A DNA stretch of 64,000 nucleotides from PALSA-1004 sp963829085 (lineage in GTDB: Bacteria > Pseudomonadota > Gammaproteobacteria > Burkholderiales > SG8-41): NCBI GenBank assembly GCA_963829085.1, contig CAWHHJ010000011.1, positions 1 through 64,000 on the forward strand. Reading direction: 5' to 3'. Shown one piece after another: positions 27,173 to 38,483 of this stretch; positions within the stretch are counted from its first letter, which is position 1, and every line of letters starts with the position of its first letter. The notes below the pieces were generated by a model. The model was given only the letters and a program-made list of their open reading frames with translations. It ran no database searches and was not told where the DNA came from. The translations under genes were made by a program, and so were the position numbers.

Positions 27173-28177
27173 ATGAACGATCGTCGTACCCAATTAGGTG
27201 CATCGTTCCCTGAATCGTTGTTTTTTGTCCTAGTGGGCGCGACGCTCGGAATTCTGTCAGAGCCTGCGCTCGCTCAAGCCTATCCGTCGAGGCTCGTACG
27301 AATCGTGGTGGCCTTCTCCCCGGGTGGCGTGCCTGACATTCTGGCGCGCGTTCTTGCTAGGGAGCTGCAGACGCGTCTCGGACCGCCGGTCGTGGTGGAC
27401 AATCGCCAGGGAGGCGGCGGTTTGATCGGATCGGATGCGGTTGCAAAGGCGCCTGCGGACGGCTACACGCTGCTGCTAGGTTCAACAGGACCTCAAGCGA
27501 TTGCGCCTGCTTTGTATGCGAAGTTTCCCTACGATCCCAGGAAGGATCTGACACCCGTCTCGTTGGTCGCGAAGTCCGGAAACGTGTTGCTGGTCAACTA
27601 CGCATTGCCTGCTAAAAACGTAAAACAACTGATCGCATTGGCGAAAGCCAGGCCTGGCGCAATGAATTATGCGTCGGCCGGCGTTGGGTCATCCAATCAT
27701 CTATCCAGTGCCATGCTTAACCAGATGGCCGGCATTAATGTTGGGCACGTGCCGTACAAGGGTGATGCGCAAGCGCTGCCCGACGTCGCGGCCGGCCAGA
27801 TTGAGATGATGTTCGCGTCAGTCCCTCTCGCGATGTCGTTCGCTAAATCAGGAAAAGTCATCATGCTCGCGGTGACGACACCGCGCCGGCTGAAGCCGTT
27901 GCCGGAAGTCCCAACAATTGCCGAGTCCGGCTTACCGAACTACGATTTTTCTACCTGGTACGGCGTCTTCGTGACCGGCGGAACGGACTCCGCTATCGTC
28001 GAGTTACTGGCGCGCGAGACGAAGCGAGCTTTCGATATCCCCGAGGTTAAGACGCAACTCATTGGGCTGGGCGTCGAGGCCGCTCCCGGTTCGCCGGCGG
28101 AATTTCGCAAACAGGTCGATGACGATCTCGACAAGTTCGCGAAAGCCGCCAAGTCGATGGCGATCTCGCTAGAGTAA
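27173..28177 (+). CDS. Bug/TctC family substrate-binding protein
   Basis: A 334-residue receptor. ATG 27173 lies just after TAAGGTGG; a GTG two codons earlier is also possible. The signal peptide ends at EPALAQAYP. Landmarks are IVVAFSPGGVPDILARVLARELQ, VVDNRQGGGGLIGSDAVAKA, ADGYTLLLGSTG and HVPYKGDAQALPDVAAG. DNRQGGGG replaces the common DNRPGAxG. It stands alone next to the divergent LysR gene and converges with HyuB. Confidence 0.92.
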   Translation: MNDRRTQLGASFPESLFFVLVGATLGILSEPALAQAYPSRLVRIVVAFSPGGVPDILARVLARELQTRLGPPVVVDNRQGGGGLIGSDAVAKAPADGYTLLLGSTGPQAIAPALYAKFPYDPRKDLTPVSLVAKSGNVLLVNYALPAKNVKQLIALAKARPGAMNYASAGVGSSNHLSSAMLNQMAGINVGHVPYKGDAQALPDVAAGQIEMMFASVPLAMSFAKSGKVIMLAVTTPRRLKPLPEVPTIAESGLPNYDFSTWYGVFVTGGTDSAIVELLARETKRAFDIPEVKTQLIGLGVEAAPGSPAEFRKQVDDDLDKFAKAAKSMAISLE

Positions 28178-28185
28178 CCGCTGGG

Positions 28186-29949
28186 TCATACCCGCGGTCG
28201 TGCGGCCCTGCGAAGTCCTGTGGCCTTCGCATCGACTTTGCCGTTGCCGACGTCTACGACGACGCCGTATTCTTCGAGTGCGTGCTTGATCGTGATCTTT
28301 TCCTGTCTCACGTCGTTAAGCACGGCCTCCGGCTCGCGCGTATACGGGTCACCGTAGCCGCCAGAGCCCGCCATCTCCCCGCGGAAAACGTCGCCGCGGT
28401 GCATGGTGCGCACGAATTTGGAGGGCGCATTTTCCTCGTTGGATGTGCCGGGATTGACGATCGAGCGGGCCAGAGCGCCGCCCTTACCGCCGAACAAGCC
28501 CCAGCACGGATGTAAATGGCGGTCCGAGCGCAATTGAACCGTCGCCTCTTCCGCAAGAACGCGATACTGCCGGACGATTCCGAGCGCTCCACGATATCGG
28601 CCGGCGCCACCGCTGTCGGGGAGAAACGCGTATTGCTCGACCAGCACCGGATTCTCGGCTTCCAGCAGCTCGACCGGCACATTGGCAAGATTGCCGATGC
28701 AATAGGGGCCGCCATCCTGACCGTCGCGGTCCGGACCGCCGCCCTGTCCTGAGACATTATGAAATTCCAGATGCAGAAACGGCTTGCGCGCTTTCACCTT
28801 CGTATCCTGCGAACACAATCGCAAATTCGGATCCGCCGGCGCACGCGGGGATCAGGTCCGGCAATAGCTGTGCGAGCGCTCCCAGCACAACCGAGCGAAC
28901 ACGATAGCCGCCCTGGCCACGCGCGCCGAGCGCTGCCGGATATCGCACGTTCACAAAAGTGCCCGGCGGCGCAATGACGGTTATCGGCCTGTAGAAGCCT
29001 GCGTTGTTCGGAATGTCAGGGTCAATCACGCACCGCAATGACGCGCATGCGCACGACGCCGTGAACGCATAATTCGTGTGCAAGGCACCGCGCCCCTGTG
29101 GCGAAGTTCCGGTGAAATCGATGATGAACTCTTCGCCCTTTTTCGTGAGCTTGACGTGAAATTTAACCGGGCCACCGCCGCCGCCGTCATCGTCGTTCCA
29201 ATCGGTAAACTCGACGACTCCGTCGGGTAGCGCGGCGATTTTCGCGCGCGTCAGCCGTTCCGTGTAATTGATGAACTCGTCCATGTAAGTTGCGAGCTGC
29301 AAGGCTCCGGACGTCCCCACCAGTTTCAGCAATTCCTTTTCCGCGAGATTGAGAGCCGCTATCTGCGCATGAATGTCCCCCATCATGCGCTCCGGGATGC
29401 GCGTGTTGTGCTCGATCACGCGCAGCAAGGTCGTGTTGGGCGTCCCGCGCTTCCCACAACTTGCTCGGCGGTATGCGCAATCCCTCCTGGAATATTTCGG
29501 TGCTGTCGGCCGCATTGCCGCCGGGCACGCGCCCGCCGAGGTCCGTGTGGTGCAGGATCAGGCACAGGAAGGCGACGCGCTTGCCCTCCGCGAACACCGG
29601 CTTGAACATGAAGATGTCGTTGAGATGGCTGCATCCGGCGTAAGGATCGTTGCTGGTCATGATGTCGCCGTCGGCGATGTCGCCGCCGAAGTAATCGAGG
29701 CAACCCTTCAGCGCCGGCATCATCGCACCGAGGTGCACCGGGAACCGCCAGGCCCTGCGCGACGAGTTGGCCCTCCGCGTCGCAAATCGTGGCGGAGAAA
29801 TCCATCGTGTTCTTGATGTTGGTCGAACGCGCAGTGCGCACGATCATGACCAGCATGTTGTCGCAAATCGTCACCAGCGCATTTTTAATCAGTTCCCGCT
29901 TGATCGGATCGATCTTCTGTTCGAGTTTCGTCATGACAGGCGCGTTCAT
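28186..29949 (-). pseudogene. Hydantoinase B/oxoprolinase family protein (HyuB-like), multiply frameshifted
   Basis: The beta subunit of an ATP-dependent N-methylhydantoinase / oxoprolinase type enzyme, about 585 residues if repaired. It starts at ATG 29949 (MNAPVMTKLEQKIDP), overlapping the HyuA stop as ATGA. Breaks are near 29735 (QGLAVP to VHLGAMMPALKG), 29452 (PPSKLWEA to GTPNTTLLRVIEHN) and 28805 (AIVFAGY to KARKPFLHLEF). Family motifs remain in each piece: MTSNDPYAGCSHLND, LHHTDLGGRVPGG, DFTGTSPQG, HNVSGQGGG and MAGSGGYGDP. An intact homologue lies at 62060, so this pair may be a decaying duplicate, unless the breaks are sequencing errors. Confidence 0.78.
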
Positions 29950-32041
29950 TTCGATTGCTCCATGATGATGTTGTTCCAGCCGTCGAGGCGGGCCGTCCAA
30001 TCCGGGCGCACTACTGTCGTCGTGTCGTATTCCTCGATAATCAGCGGACCGTCGACAGGTTCGGCAGTCAGCGCGACGCGCGGCATGAGCCGTGTTTCCA
30101 GCCATCCGAGTTCGGCGCCAAAATACGCACGACGAATGCCCGTCTCTGCGATTGTTCCTGTGCGCGCGAGACACGCGCGCCGGCACGCGCGACGACTTGG
30201 GTATTCCGCGTCCAACGACTTTCAGAGAAACAAATTGGAGAGGCTCGCGGTCGGAGCGGTAACCATACGTTTGCTGATGCAGCTCGCCATACGTGCGCGC
30301 GCAGTTCGCCGACCATCGCGTCGGTCACCGGCAATCCGGGAAAGCGGATGCTCAACGGAGACGTCTGGCCGACATACTTGACGTCTGCATGAACGGAAAC
30401 GTCGCGCTCATCTGTCGCCTCGTATCCTTCGGACTTGAGCAGCTGCACGGCCTCGCTCACCAGCGCATCGACGGCGCCGTTCACGTCTTGCGCCTTAATG
30501 GTGTCAATGCGGCGAAAGAACGCCGTGATGAACTGATGCTCGACATCCGCAAACAACATCCCCAGCGCGCTGAAGAGTCCCGCCACCGGCGGCACGACGA
30601 TGCGCCCGACGTTCAGGCTTTCGGCCAGATTTGCCGCATGCACGCCGCCGTTCCCGCCGATGGCGAGCAATCCGAATTGCGCCGGATCTCGCCCCCGCTC
30701 CGAGGTGACGGCGCGCAGCGCGCGCATCATATTGGCATTCGCGATCAGGTGTATTCCATACGCGGCTTCGATGGCGGACAGATGCAGCCGGTCGCCCAGT
30801 TCCGCCAGCGCCAGCTCGGCCTTGCGGTAGTTCAGCTTCAAATCGCCGCCGACCAGCGACTCTGGATTCAGGTAGCCGAGAAGCAGGTTGGCGTCCGTCA
30901 CCGTCGGTTGTGCGCCGCCGCGGTCGTAACAGATCGGGCCCGGCTCGGCGCCTGCGCTGCGCGGCCCCACCAGCAGGCCGCCGGCGGCATCGATCGCCGC
31001 GATGCTGCCGCCGCCCGCCCCGACTTCCGCGATGTCGATCGTCGGCACCTGCACGATGAATCCGGCGCCTTTGATCATGCGTGAACCAAGCGACGCTGAG
31101 CCGCCGACTTCGGTATCGGGCGCCAGAACCAGTTGATCCCCCTGCACGATGCAGGCCTTCGCGGTCGTGCCGCCCATATCGAATACGATGAGATCGCCCA
31201 GTCCGAGGTGCATGCCGAGTCTTTGCGCGCCCAGCGCCCCCGCCGCCGGACCCGACTCGATGATGAAAATCGGCTTCTTCGCGACCAACGCACCCGGCAG
31301 GACACCGCCGCTCGATTGCATGATCATCAGTGGCGCGGCGATCTTCAACTCAGCCAGGCGGTGGTTTAAGCGAGGTCACGTAATGCTCGACGACCGGCCT
31401 CAAGTACGCGTTGACGACGGTGGTGCTCGTGCGCTCGTACTCACCGATCTGCGGCACGAGTTGGGTCGACGCGGAAACGGACACTTTGCGGCAGGCGCTT
31501 GGCTAGGTAGCGCACCGCGACCTGCTCGTTCGCCGGATTGACGTGCGAATTGATGAAGCAGACCGCGACCGCCTGCACGTTTTCACGTTCGATTGCATCC
31601 GCGATCGGGCCGAGTTCCGCTTCGTCGAGCGACTCAAGTATATTGCCGTTCGCGTCGCAGCGTTCGTTAACCTCGAAGCGCAGCCTGCGCTCGATGAGCG
31701 GCTCTGGTTTGCGGTACGTCAAGTCATACAGTCGCGGCGAGCGAAAGCGCCCCAGCTCGAGCACGTCGCGAAAACCACGCGTGGTGATGAGTGCCACGGA
31801 GGCGCCGCGCCGCTCGATGATTGCATTGGTCGCCACCGTGGTTCCATGCGCAAGCTCGGCGATCTGATTGCCGTGCAGAGCCGGCACCGCGCATGAGGTC
31901 CGCTACCCCTTCCTCGATTGCCAAACTGTAGTCGCCCGGCGTAGACAGCACTTTTTTACTGAACAACTCTCCATCGGCGCGCAAAAGCACGATGTCCGTG
32001 AAGGTGCCGCCAATGTCTACTCCGAGACTGAAATTGCTCAT
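29946..32041 (-). pseudogene. Hydantoinase/oxoprolinase family protein (HyuA-like), multiply frameshifted
   Basis: The alpha subunit of a hydantoinase/oxoprolinase, about 690 residues if repaired. The N-terminus is LGVDIGGTFTDIVLL, the ATP-binding actin-like motif. Breaks are near 31890, 31485, 31355, 30298 and 30180. Intact segments include ELAHGTTVATNAIIERRGA, PQIGEYERTSTTVVNAYL, IVFDMGGTTAKACIV, VGAGGGSIAAIDAAGG and LLAIGGNGGVHAANLAE. Five breaks in one gene is the highest local density in the window. The intact paralogue is at 60033. Together with HyuB it would hydrolyse cyclic amides such as hydantoins using ATP. Confidence 0.78.
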
Positions 32042-32131
32042 TAACGTGTTCCAATATTAATTGTCATTGCATGGCGGACGCATGACTGCGCCGTGCACGG
32101 TCCACGTCACTAGATTGCGAATTGGCGTTCG

Positions 32132-33126
32132 CTATTCGATCGGGAGACCAAGCTCGCGAACGGTACGGCCCCACAACTCCTGCTGTTCGCGAATGAAAGT
32201 CCTGAGCTCGTCCGGCGTGCCGACGATCGGTTCGAATGCAGCCTGCGCGAGGCGATCCCGCACGTCCGGCTTGACGAGCGCCGCGTTCAAATCGCGATTG
32301 ATGACGATCGACCACGTTCGCGGGCATTTTAGCAGGGCCCACCATCACCGCCCACGACAAAGTCGGAAACGTCTTGATGCCGGACTCGGTCAGCGTCGGC
32401 ACGTCCGGCCACGCCGGCGACCGCGTGCTATTGGTGATAGCGAGAGCGCGTAACTTACCGTCTTTTACAAACGGCAGCGACGTCGACTGCGTGGCGACGA
32501 TGAACTGCAGGCGGCCTGCGATCAAATCGACCAGCGCGGCGGGTTCGCCCTTATACGGCACGTGCACCATGCTGATGCCCGCGCTCTTCATCAGGTTTGC
32601 GGTGGAAATAATCTGGAAGGTGCCGCCGCTGCCATAGTTGAGTTTGCCGGGGTTGGCACGCGCATAAGTGAAGAATTCGCCGAGCGTCTTCACCGGAACG
32701 TCTGGATGCACGAGCACCGCATGCAGGTAGCGACCGACGAATCCGATCGGCGCAAAGTCAGCGACCGGGTCGTAGGGCGGCGTTTTGCGCATCGCCGGCA
32801 CTGCTGCAAGCGGACTGTTCGTTGCGAAGTACAACGTATAGCCGTCAGGGCTGGCGCGCATCACCTCGGTTGCCGAGATGGCGCCGTCGGCGCCCGGGCT
32901 TATTGTCCACTACCACCTGTTGTCCCAGACTTTGACTCATTGATTGAGCCACAATGCGCGCCACCGTATCCGTGGCCGATGCCGCAGGAAGCGGCAGAAT
33001 CAGCCGTATCTGCTTGGACGGATATTGCTGCCCGAGCGCGGGAAACGCAGAGACCACAAGCATCGCAAGCAGAATCCAGTACCTGCACAGGCAGTCCGCT
33101 ATAGCATCCTTTATTTTCATCGGCAT
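32132..33126 (-). CDS. Bug/TctC family substrate-binding protein, two frameshifts
   Basis: The start at 33126 (or 33120) gives a signal peptide ending FPALGQQYP and IRLILPLPAASATDTVARIVAQ. The ligand loop has lost the usual GGG. After VVVDNKPG the frame shifts near 32897 to continue ASPDGYTLYFATNS, HVPYKGEPAALVDLIAG and LPDVPT-like sequence. It shifts again near 32300 and ends with FEPIVGTPDELRTFIREQQE and WGRTVRELGLPIE at the TAG at 32132. It lies between HyuA and the aminotransferase gene on the same strand. Confidence 0.82.
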
Positions 33127-33132
33127 TGGCTG

Positions 33133-34541
33133 TTACGCCGCCGTTGCTGCCGCCCGCTGAGGCAGATCGCCTTCCTCCTTCAGAGCGCGCAGCGAGCGCC
33201 GCCACGCATCGAGCGTCAAATCGACGTCGGCCTGTGTATGTGCAGACGACACAATGCCGCCGCGCCAGCTCTTTAGATCCACTCCGTAAACGAGCATCGC
33301 GAGCCGCATTTTCTCCAATAGGCGCTCGCGCTTGTCGGCTTTGAACCATTCGACCGGCACGTGCCTCCGCGTTAAAGGTCGTCGGTCGCATTTCGCGATT
33401 CTCGGGGTTGGTGTAAAAATTGAAGAACGAGTGCACGCCGTAAACGGCCCACGGCACGCCCTCTTCTTCTAGAATTTCGTTCATGCCGGCCCTTACTTTT
33501 GCGGCGGCTGCACTGGCGCGCGCGCATGCGTCGGTGTCGCGGATCACTTTGAGCGTGGCGATTCCGGCGGCGGCCGACACGGGATGGGCATTGTGTGTCC
33601 CCTCGTGCGCGATGCGCTCGCGGCCGGCTGCAGCAGAGGCTTCAAAATCGAGCCAGTCTAGGACTTTCCGAGAGCCTGCTACGGCACCACCTGGCATGCC
33701 GCCCGCGACAATCTTCGCCAGAGTCGTTAAGTCGGGCACGACACCGTGCAGCGCCTGAACCCCACCGGGCGCTACGCGAAAGCCAGTGACGACTTCGTCG
33801 AAAATCAGCAGCACGCCGTGCCGACGGGTGATCTCCCGCAGTTCGCGCAGAACCGCCGGCGAGGTCGGTACCGCACCAGAGCTCGCTCCTATCGGCTCAA
33901 TCATTAAGGCAGCCACATCGCTGTTTTCCGCGAGCACGCGTTCCACACCCGCCACGTCGTTTGGCTTGACTAAAATGACATTGACAGCAACGTCGGGCAG
34001 CACGCCGACGGTCGGTGTGCCGTCAAGGTGTGCCTTCACGCCGAACGCAACGTGATCGTGCCAACCGTGAAAATGCTTGGCGAAACGCACTATCTTGGCT
34101 TTGCCGGTCGACGCCCGCGCAAGGCGTATCGCCAAGTGCGTTGCTTCAGTCCCCGACGATGTAAATCGGACGCGCTCGGCCGAAGGTATCAACTCCTGGA
34201 TCAGGCCCGCCCACTCGTTCTGCAACTGCGTGCCCCGCAGCGAAGTGCATGCCCTTCTTGACCTGCGCGTCAACTGCCTCCACCACCTTAGGATGCTGAT
34301 GTCCAAGCAGCAGCGCACCGTGCCCACCGTAGTAATCCACGTACTCGTTGCCGTCGACGTCCCACTTGCGGGATCCTTTCGCATGATCGACGTAAATCCC
34401 GTAAGGCCATGTGCGCCGCGAGTCGTGCACGATGCCGCTGGGAAAAAGTTCGAGCGCCTGCTCGTGGAGCCGGGCCGAGCGTGGCGTGCGCTCGAAATAC
34501 TCGCCATGAATTTTCGACTCGCGCGATGCATCGGCGTTCAT
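33133..34541 (-). CDS. Class III PLP aminotransferase, glutamate-1-semialdehyde aminotransferase-like, frameshifted
   Basis: About 465 residues from ATG 34541. The N-terminus shows ELFPSGIVHDSRRTWPYG and KWDVDGNEYVDYYGGHGALLLGH. A break near 34228 leads to LQNEWAGLIQELIPSAERVRFTSSGTEATHLAIRLARA, FHGWHDHVAFG and LLIFDEVVTGFRVAPGG, the cofactor aspartate. The Schiff-base lysine lies in LAKIVAGGMPGGAVAG. A second break near 33362 leads to VEWFKADKRERLLEKMRLAMLVYGV. A very long open frame across 32900-34531 mixes real and out-of-frame sequence and is not one protein. The context is catabolic, so it is more likely an amine or amino-acid mutase/transaminase than a haem-pathway enzyme. Confidence 0.82.
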
Positions 34542-34642
34542 GTAGTTCTCCTCTATATTAAGTTTGGCAGAACAGTAGTATGCAACTGTAAGTATCTGAG
34601 TATGGTACGCTCACATCTCCGCCGCCAATACATCGTCTTGTT

Positions 34643-35677
34643 TCAGTCCGAGCGAATACCCGCCTGCTTAATGACCTTGGACCACTTTGTTGTTTCGGAT
34701 GCCAGGTAATTCGCAAAGTCATGGGGTGAACTGCCGATTACATCCGCTCCATCCTGAGTCAAGCGTTGTTTAACGTCTGGAGCCTGAAGAATACGCACGA
34801 TCTCCCGGTTCAGCAGCGCGACGATGTCCTGGGAAGTCCCCGCTGGCGCCAAAAAGCCAAACCATGAGCTGAAGTCATAGCCGCGCACCCCCTCTTCGGC
34901 AATCGTCGGCAGATCGGGTGCGGCCGAAGAGCGCTTTGCGCTGGTGACGCCGAGCGCTTTTAATTTCCCGCCTTGGACCAGTGGGAGTACCGCCACCAGA
35001 TTGCCGAAGGTCAGCTGCACTTCGCCCGCGAGGACGGCGGTGATCGCCGGACCGCCGCCCTGATACGGTACATGCACGATAGAAGTGGCCGTCAACGACT
35101 TGAAGAGTTCGGCTGCTAGATGAAACGGGCTGCCGTTACCCGCGGACGCATAGTTCAATTTTTTCGGCTCCGCTTTGGCGAGTGCGATGAGGTCCCGCAC
35201 CGAGTTTACGGGCAGCGAAGGAGACACAACGAGTACGTGTGGCACACCTGCGACGAGCGCGATAGGTGCAAAGTCTTTGAGCGGGTCGAAGTTTAGCGAC
35301 TTATACATACTGGGATTCGTCGCGAGCGTAATCGTCGCCAACATAATCGTGTAGCCGTCGGGTGTTGATTTTGCAACTAACTCGGCGCCGATATTACCCG
35401 CAGCGCCAGGCCGGTTGTCCACTATGACGGTATATCCCAACCGTTCGCTCAATTTCTGCCCGATCAGTCGTGCGAATACATCGGTGCCCCCGCCCGGCGG
35501 CCAAGGGACGATCATTCGAACGGGTTTTGTGGGGTAATCAGCAGCGGCGACAGCACCCATGGCAAGCATCGAAACAGCGATCAACGCCGCGACGTATGCA
35601 CGCGTATTGCTTAGGTAGACCGTGTTCCGTTTGTTACGACTGCCGCATTGATTGTCGTATTGATGGGCGCTTATCAC
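34643..35677 (-). CDS. Bug/TctC family substrate-binding protein
   Basis: A receptor of up to 344 residues. The GTG at 35677 overlaps the preceding amidohydrolase stop as GTGA; later in-frame starts before the signal peptide (VAALIAVSMLAMGAVAAADYP) are possible. Landmarks are VRMIVPWPPGGGTDVFARLIGQKL, VIVDNRPGAAGNIG, PDGYTIMLATITL and HVPYQGGGPAITAVLAG. The coupled start ties it to the unusual amidohydrolase gene. Confidence 0.92.
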   Translation of the reverse strand: MISAHQYDNQCGSRNKRNTVYLSNTRAYVAALIAVSMLAMGAVAAADYPTKPVRMIVPWPPGGGTDVFARLIGQKLSERLGYTVIVDNRPGAAGNIGAELVAKSTPDGYTIMLATITLATNPSMYKSLNFDPLKDFAPIALVAGVPHVLVVSPSLPVNSVRDLIALAKAEPKKLNYASAGNGSPFHLAAELFKSLTATSIVHVPYQGGGPAITAVLAGEVQLTFGNLVAVLPLVQGGKLKALGVTSAKRSSAAPDLPTIAEEGVRGYDFSSWFGFLAPAGTSQDIVALLNREIVRILQAPDVKQRLTQDGADVIGSSPHDFANYLASETTKWSKVIKQAGIRSD

Positions 35678-36532
35678 GACGGAATACCAAAGATGCGTTT
35701 AGCGTTGCCCGCGAAGTGCTCCGGCAGCACGTCGGTCTTGAAAGCGAAATTGCGCGTGTCCTCAATTGTCTGGATGAGCGGCCGTAATGGATACGCGGAT
35801 CCATAGACAATCTGCTCACGGAGCGTCGAATTCGCCGCTTCAACGTACGCGTTACCACCCGGCGCGAAGATGTACATATCCGGCGACACATAGACGTTCG
35901 GATGCTTGAAAGCAACGCCCAGTATTTGCTGGATAAAGGGATAGCAACCGTGTCCGAGTAGAATCTTCAGTTCCGGATAACGTGTCGCGAGGCGATCGAT
36001 ATAAAGCGGATCAGATACGGCGATGTCGGGCCCCGCATAAGGGCCGCTCATAATGTTTACTGGTAACTTAAGTTCAAGGCATTTTTCGTAAATTGGGAAG
36101 AGGCGTTCGTCGTCAGGCCCGACACCCCATGCGCGGCCTGGCTCTAAGAAGATGCCCTTCAAGCCCAATGAACGAATACAGCGCTCCGTTTCCTGAACAG
36201 CGTTATGTATCGTGTTGGTCGGGTCGATACCGGCCAAACCGATTATGCGGCCACGGTAAGTGTCCTGTAGTTCGGCAATCCGCTCGTTCTTGATATATGC
36301 CGCATTAAATTTGCGGCCCATGAAGACTTCTCGGACTATTTCGACCCTGGACCACGGCCACGTCAATGCCAGCGGTCTTCATCTCCTCAAAAAAAAGCTC
36401 CATTGATCCCTCGGCGAACGCGCGCGAGACCTCGCGCGCTCCAGTGCGGCGACCATGCCAAGTCAGTCGTGGAATATCGAAATACTCTCGGAATTCCCTT
36501 AGCGGGGGTCGACATCTAACGTCGATAATCAT
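35674..36532 (-). CDS. Amidohydrolase-related TIM-barrel protein lacking metal-site residues, frameshifted
   Basis: About 285 residues in the amidohydrolase-2 (COG2159) fold, starting MIIDVRCRPPLREF at 36532. One extra base near 36328 shifts GRNSPRS to FMGRKFNAAYIKNERIAEL. The first strand reads DVRCRPP where metal-dependent relatives have DxHxH. Strand 8 reads VYGSAYPLRPL instead of GSDYP, while the strand-6 histidine (LLGHGCYP) is kept. The protein at 36542 shows the same changes, so this is a coherent subfamily rather than random decay. Function unknown; it is coupled to a Bug receptor. Confidence 0.75.
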
Positions 36533-36541
36533 CTTAGCGTC

Positions 36542-37400
36542 TCACTGTATCTTGAACAGCTGTGCGGCATTGCGATATAGAATTTTTTCTCGTAACTCGG
36601 AATCCAGGTCCCATTCCATAAACGCTTGAACGCTTTCCTTGAGTGGACGGCTCGGGTAGGCCGTGCCGAATAGCAGACGATCTCCGAGGAAAAATTTTGC
36701 GGCCTTGATATATTCATGGGCGCCAGGAGTGTTCACGCCATTCATATACAGGTCCGGTGAGACATAGACGTTTTCTCTAATGAAAGCTACCTCCATCATC
36801 GGCATGATATTGGGCCATGCGGCATGCGAGACGATGATTTTGAGCTTGGGAAAATCCTTGGCAACCTTATAAACCGGCGTTGGCGATCCGTAAGACAGGT
36901 CGTGACCGACCATTGCTGCCAGATACCCGCTTAAGGTGATCGACATCGGCCAATCAAGTTCCTGGCACCTCGCATATAGCGGGTATAGACGGCGATCGTC
37001 CGAGTACATGGCTTCGTATGTTGCCCCCGGTTCGATCGAGGCACCGACGTAGCCTCGAATTTTCGACGTCACGATCGATCTCGGCAACACCACGCGGGAT
37101 ATCGCGCAAATCGATACCCGCGAGTGCCAAGAAGCGGGTTGGATGCTGGGCGATCGCTTCCGTGATTTCATCGTTGGGCACTGCGCCGTGAGGAGGCGCC
37201 GATTGTCGACCCATGATAATGCCCGTAGTGATGCTTGCTTCGTCCATCTCGTCGAGCAGATCCTGCATCAGCTGGGTCTTCACGGACTTCGGGCGTGGAA
37301 ACCCGTGGCGTGTCGGATAGTACGCCGTGCCTTCGGTGAACTGCGCAGTCTTTACCCACGACTTCAATGGTGGTCGCAGCCGCATATCGATGATTTTCAT
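36542..37400 (-). CDS. Amidohydrolase-related TIM-barrel protein, tandem paralogue, frameshifted
   Basis: It starts at ATG 37400 (MKIIDMRLRPPLKSW) with AGGAAGA just upstream; the frame is open to 37451. A break near 37070 joins GVAEIDRD to KIRGYVGASIEPGATYEAMYS. It again has RLRPP in place of HxH and LFGTAYPSRPL in place of GTDYP, with a lone strand-6 histidine in IIVSHAAWPN. It ends 9 bp before the next paralogue begins. A hetero-oligomer or two-step pair of unusual lyases/hydrolases is possible, but no function can be assigned. Confidence 0.75.
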
Positions 37401-37503
37401 TTTCTTCCTATCGTCGAAATTCATTCCGTCGTGCCTCGGAATCTCGTACATACATAGTGAAGGCGCGTGCCATGTTCCTAAAGCGGGTGTCAGCGCAGTG
37501 CGT

Positions 37504-38483
37504 CTAGTTTGCCTTCACATTGGCAGTGCGAATCACGTCAGCCCATTTCCTGTTTTCCCGTTCGATCTGCACGCCGAACTGATCCGGGCTGCTGGCGTTA
37601 GACTCGACGCCTTCCGCCAACAAGCGATTCGCCACTGACTCATTGCTCATTACTTCGGCCGATTTCTTATAGAGCAGATTGATAATGCTCCTGGCCGTTT
37701 CAGCCGGTGCGAACAAACCAAACCACACGGTGACGTCATAGCCGGGCAATCCGGATTCGCCCAGCGTTGGCAAATCGGGAAACGCCCGACTGCGCTTCTG
37801 TCCCGTCGTCGCGATCGCTCGCAGGCGTCCCGCTTTCGCCTGCACGATGGCGGCCGGGACGGTCGAGAAATAAAGCTGCACTTCGCCGCCTAACAATGCG
37901 GTGATCGCGGGGCCGCCGCCCTTGTATGCGATGTGCTCCATCTCGACTTGCCCTGTTCGCTTGAACAACTCCGCTGCCAGATGGCCCATCGAGCCGACGC
38001 CGGGCGCCGCATAGTTGATCTGGCCGGCGCGGGCGCGCACATAATCGATCAGTTCTTTAACGGTTTTCGCCGGAACGGCCGGATTAACGACCACAACTAA
38101 TGGCGTCGCGCCAAGATTCGAGATCGGCGCGAGATCTTTGATTGGATCGTACGAAAGATGCCGGTACAACTTGGAAATGTCGAAAAATTGCCGGAAATCA
38201 GCAGCAACGTCTGACCGTCGGGAGCTGCTTTGGCCACGAGTTCGCCGGCTACGGTGCCTGCTGCCCCGCCGCGGTTGTCAACAACTACAGGGCTGCCGAG
38301 CCCCTGCGACAAGTCCGACATGATCACGCGTGCGACAAAATCGGTGCCTCCGCCCGGCGCCGCACCTACGATCAGCCTTACGGGACGGGACGGATAAGGC
38401 TCGGCGGCGTCGGCGCGCGTCCAGTGAAGAACCATCAGCATCAACGCTGTCGCGCGAGCGAATGACGCGGCGTTCAATTTCAC
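37504..38483 (-). CDS. Bug/TctC family substrate-binding protein, frameshifted
   Basis: The GTG at 38483 shares its first base with the TAG stop of the enoyl-CoA hydratase (TAGTG). The signal peptide ends near RADAAEPYP. VRLIVGAAPGGGTDFVARVI and VVVDNRGGAAGTVAG are followed by a break near 38165 (GNFSTFPS to LYRHLSYDPIKDL). The rest is intact, with HIAYKGGGPAITALLGG and LPTLGESGLPGYDV. It sits between the CoA-pathway genes and the amidohydrolase pair. Confidence 0.87.

Noticed and set aside
32900..34531. A 543-codon minus-strand open frame
   Set aside because: Only its middle part (about 33365-34228) matches the class III aminotransferase. Its ends run out of frame through the real N- and C-terminal coding regions, so it is not one protein.
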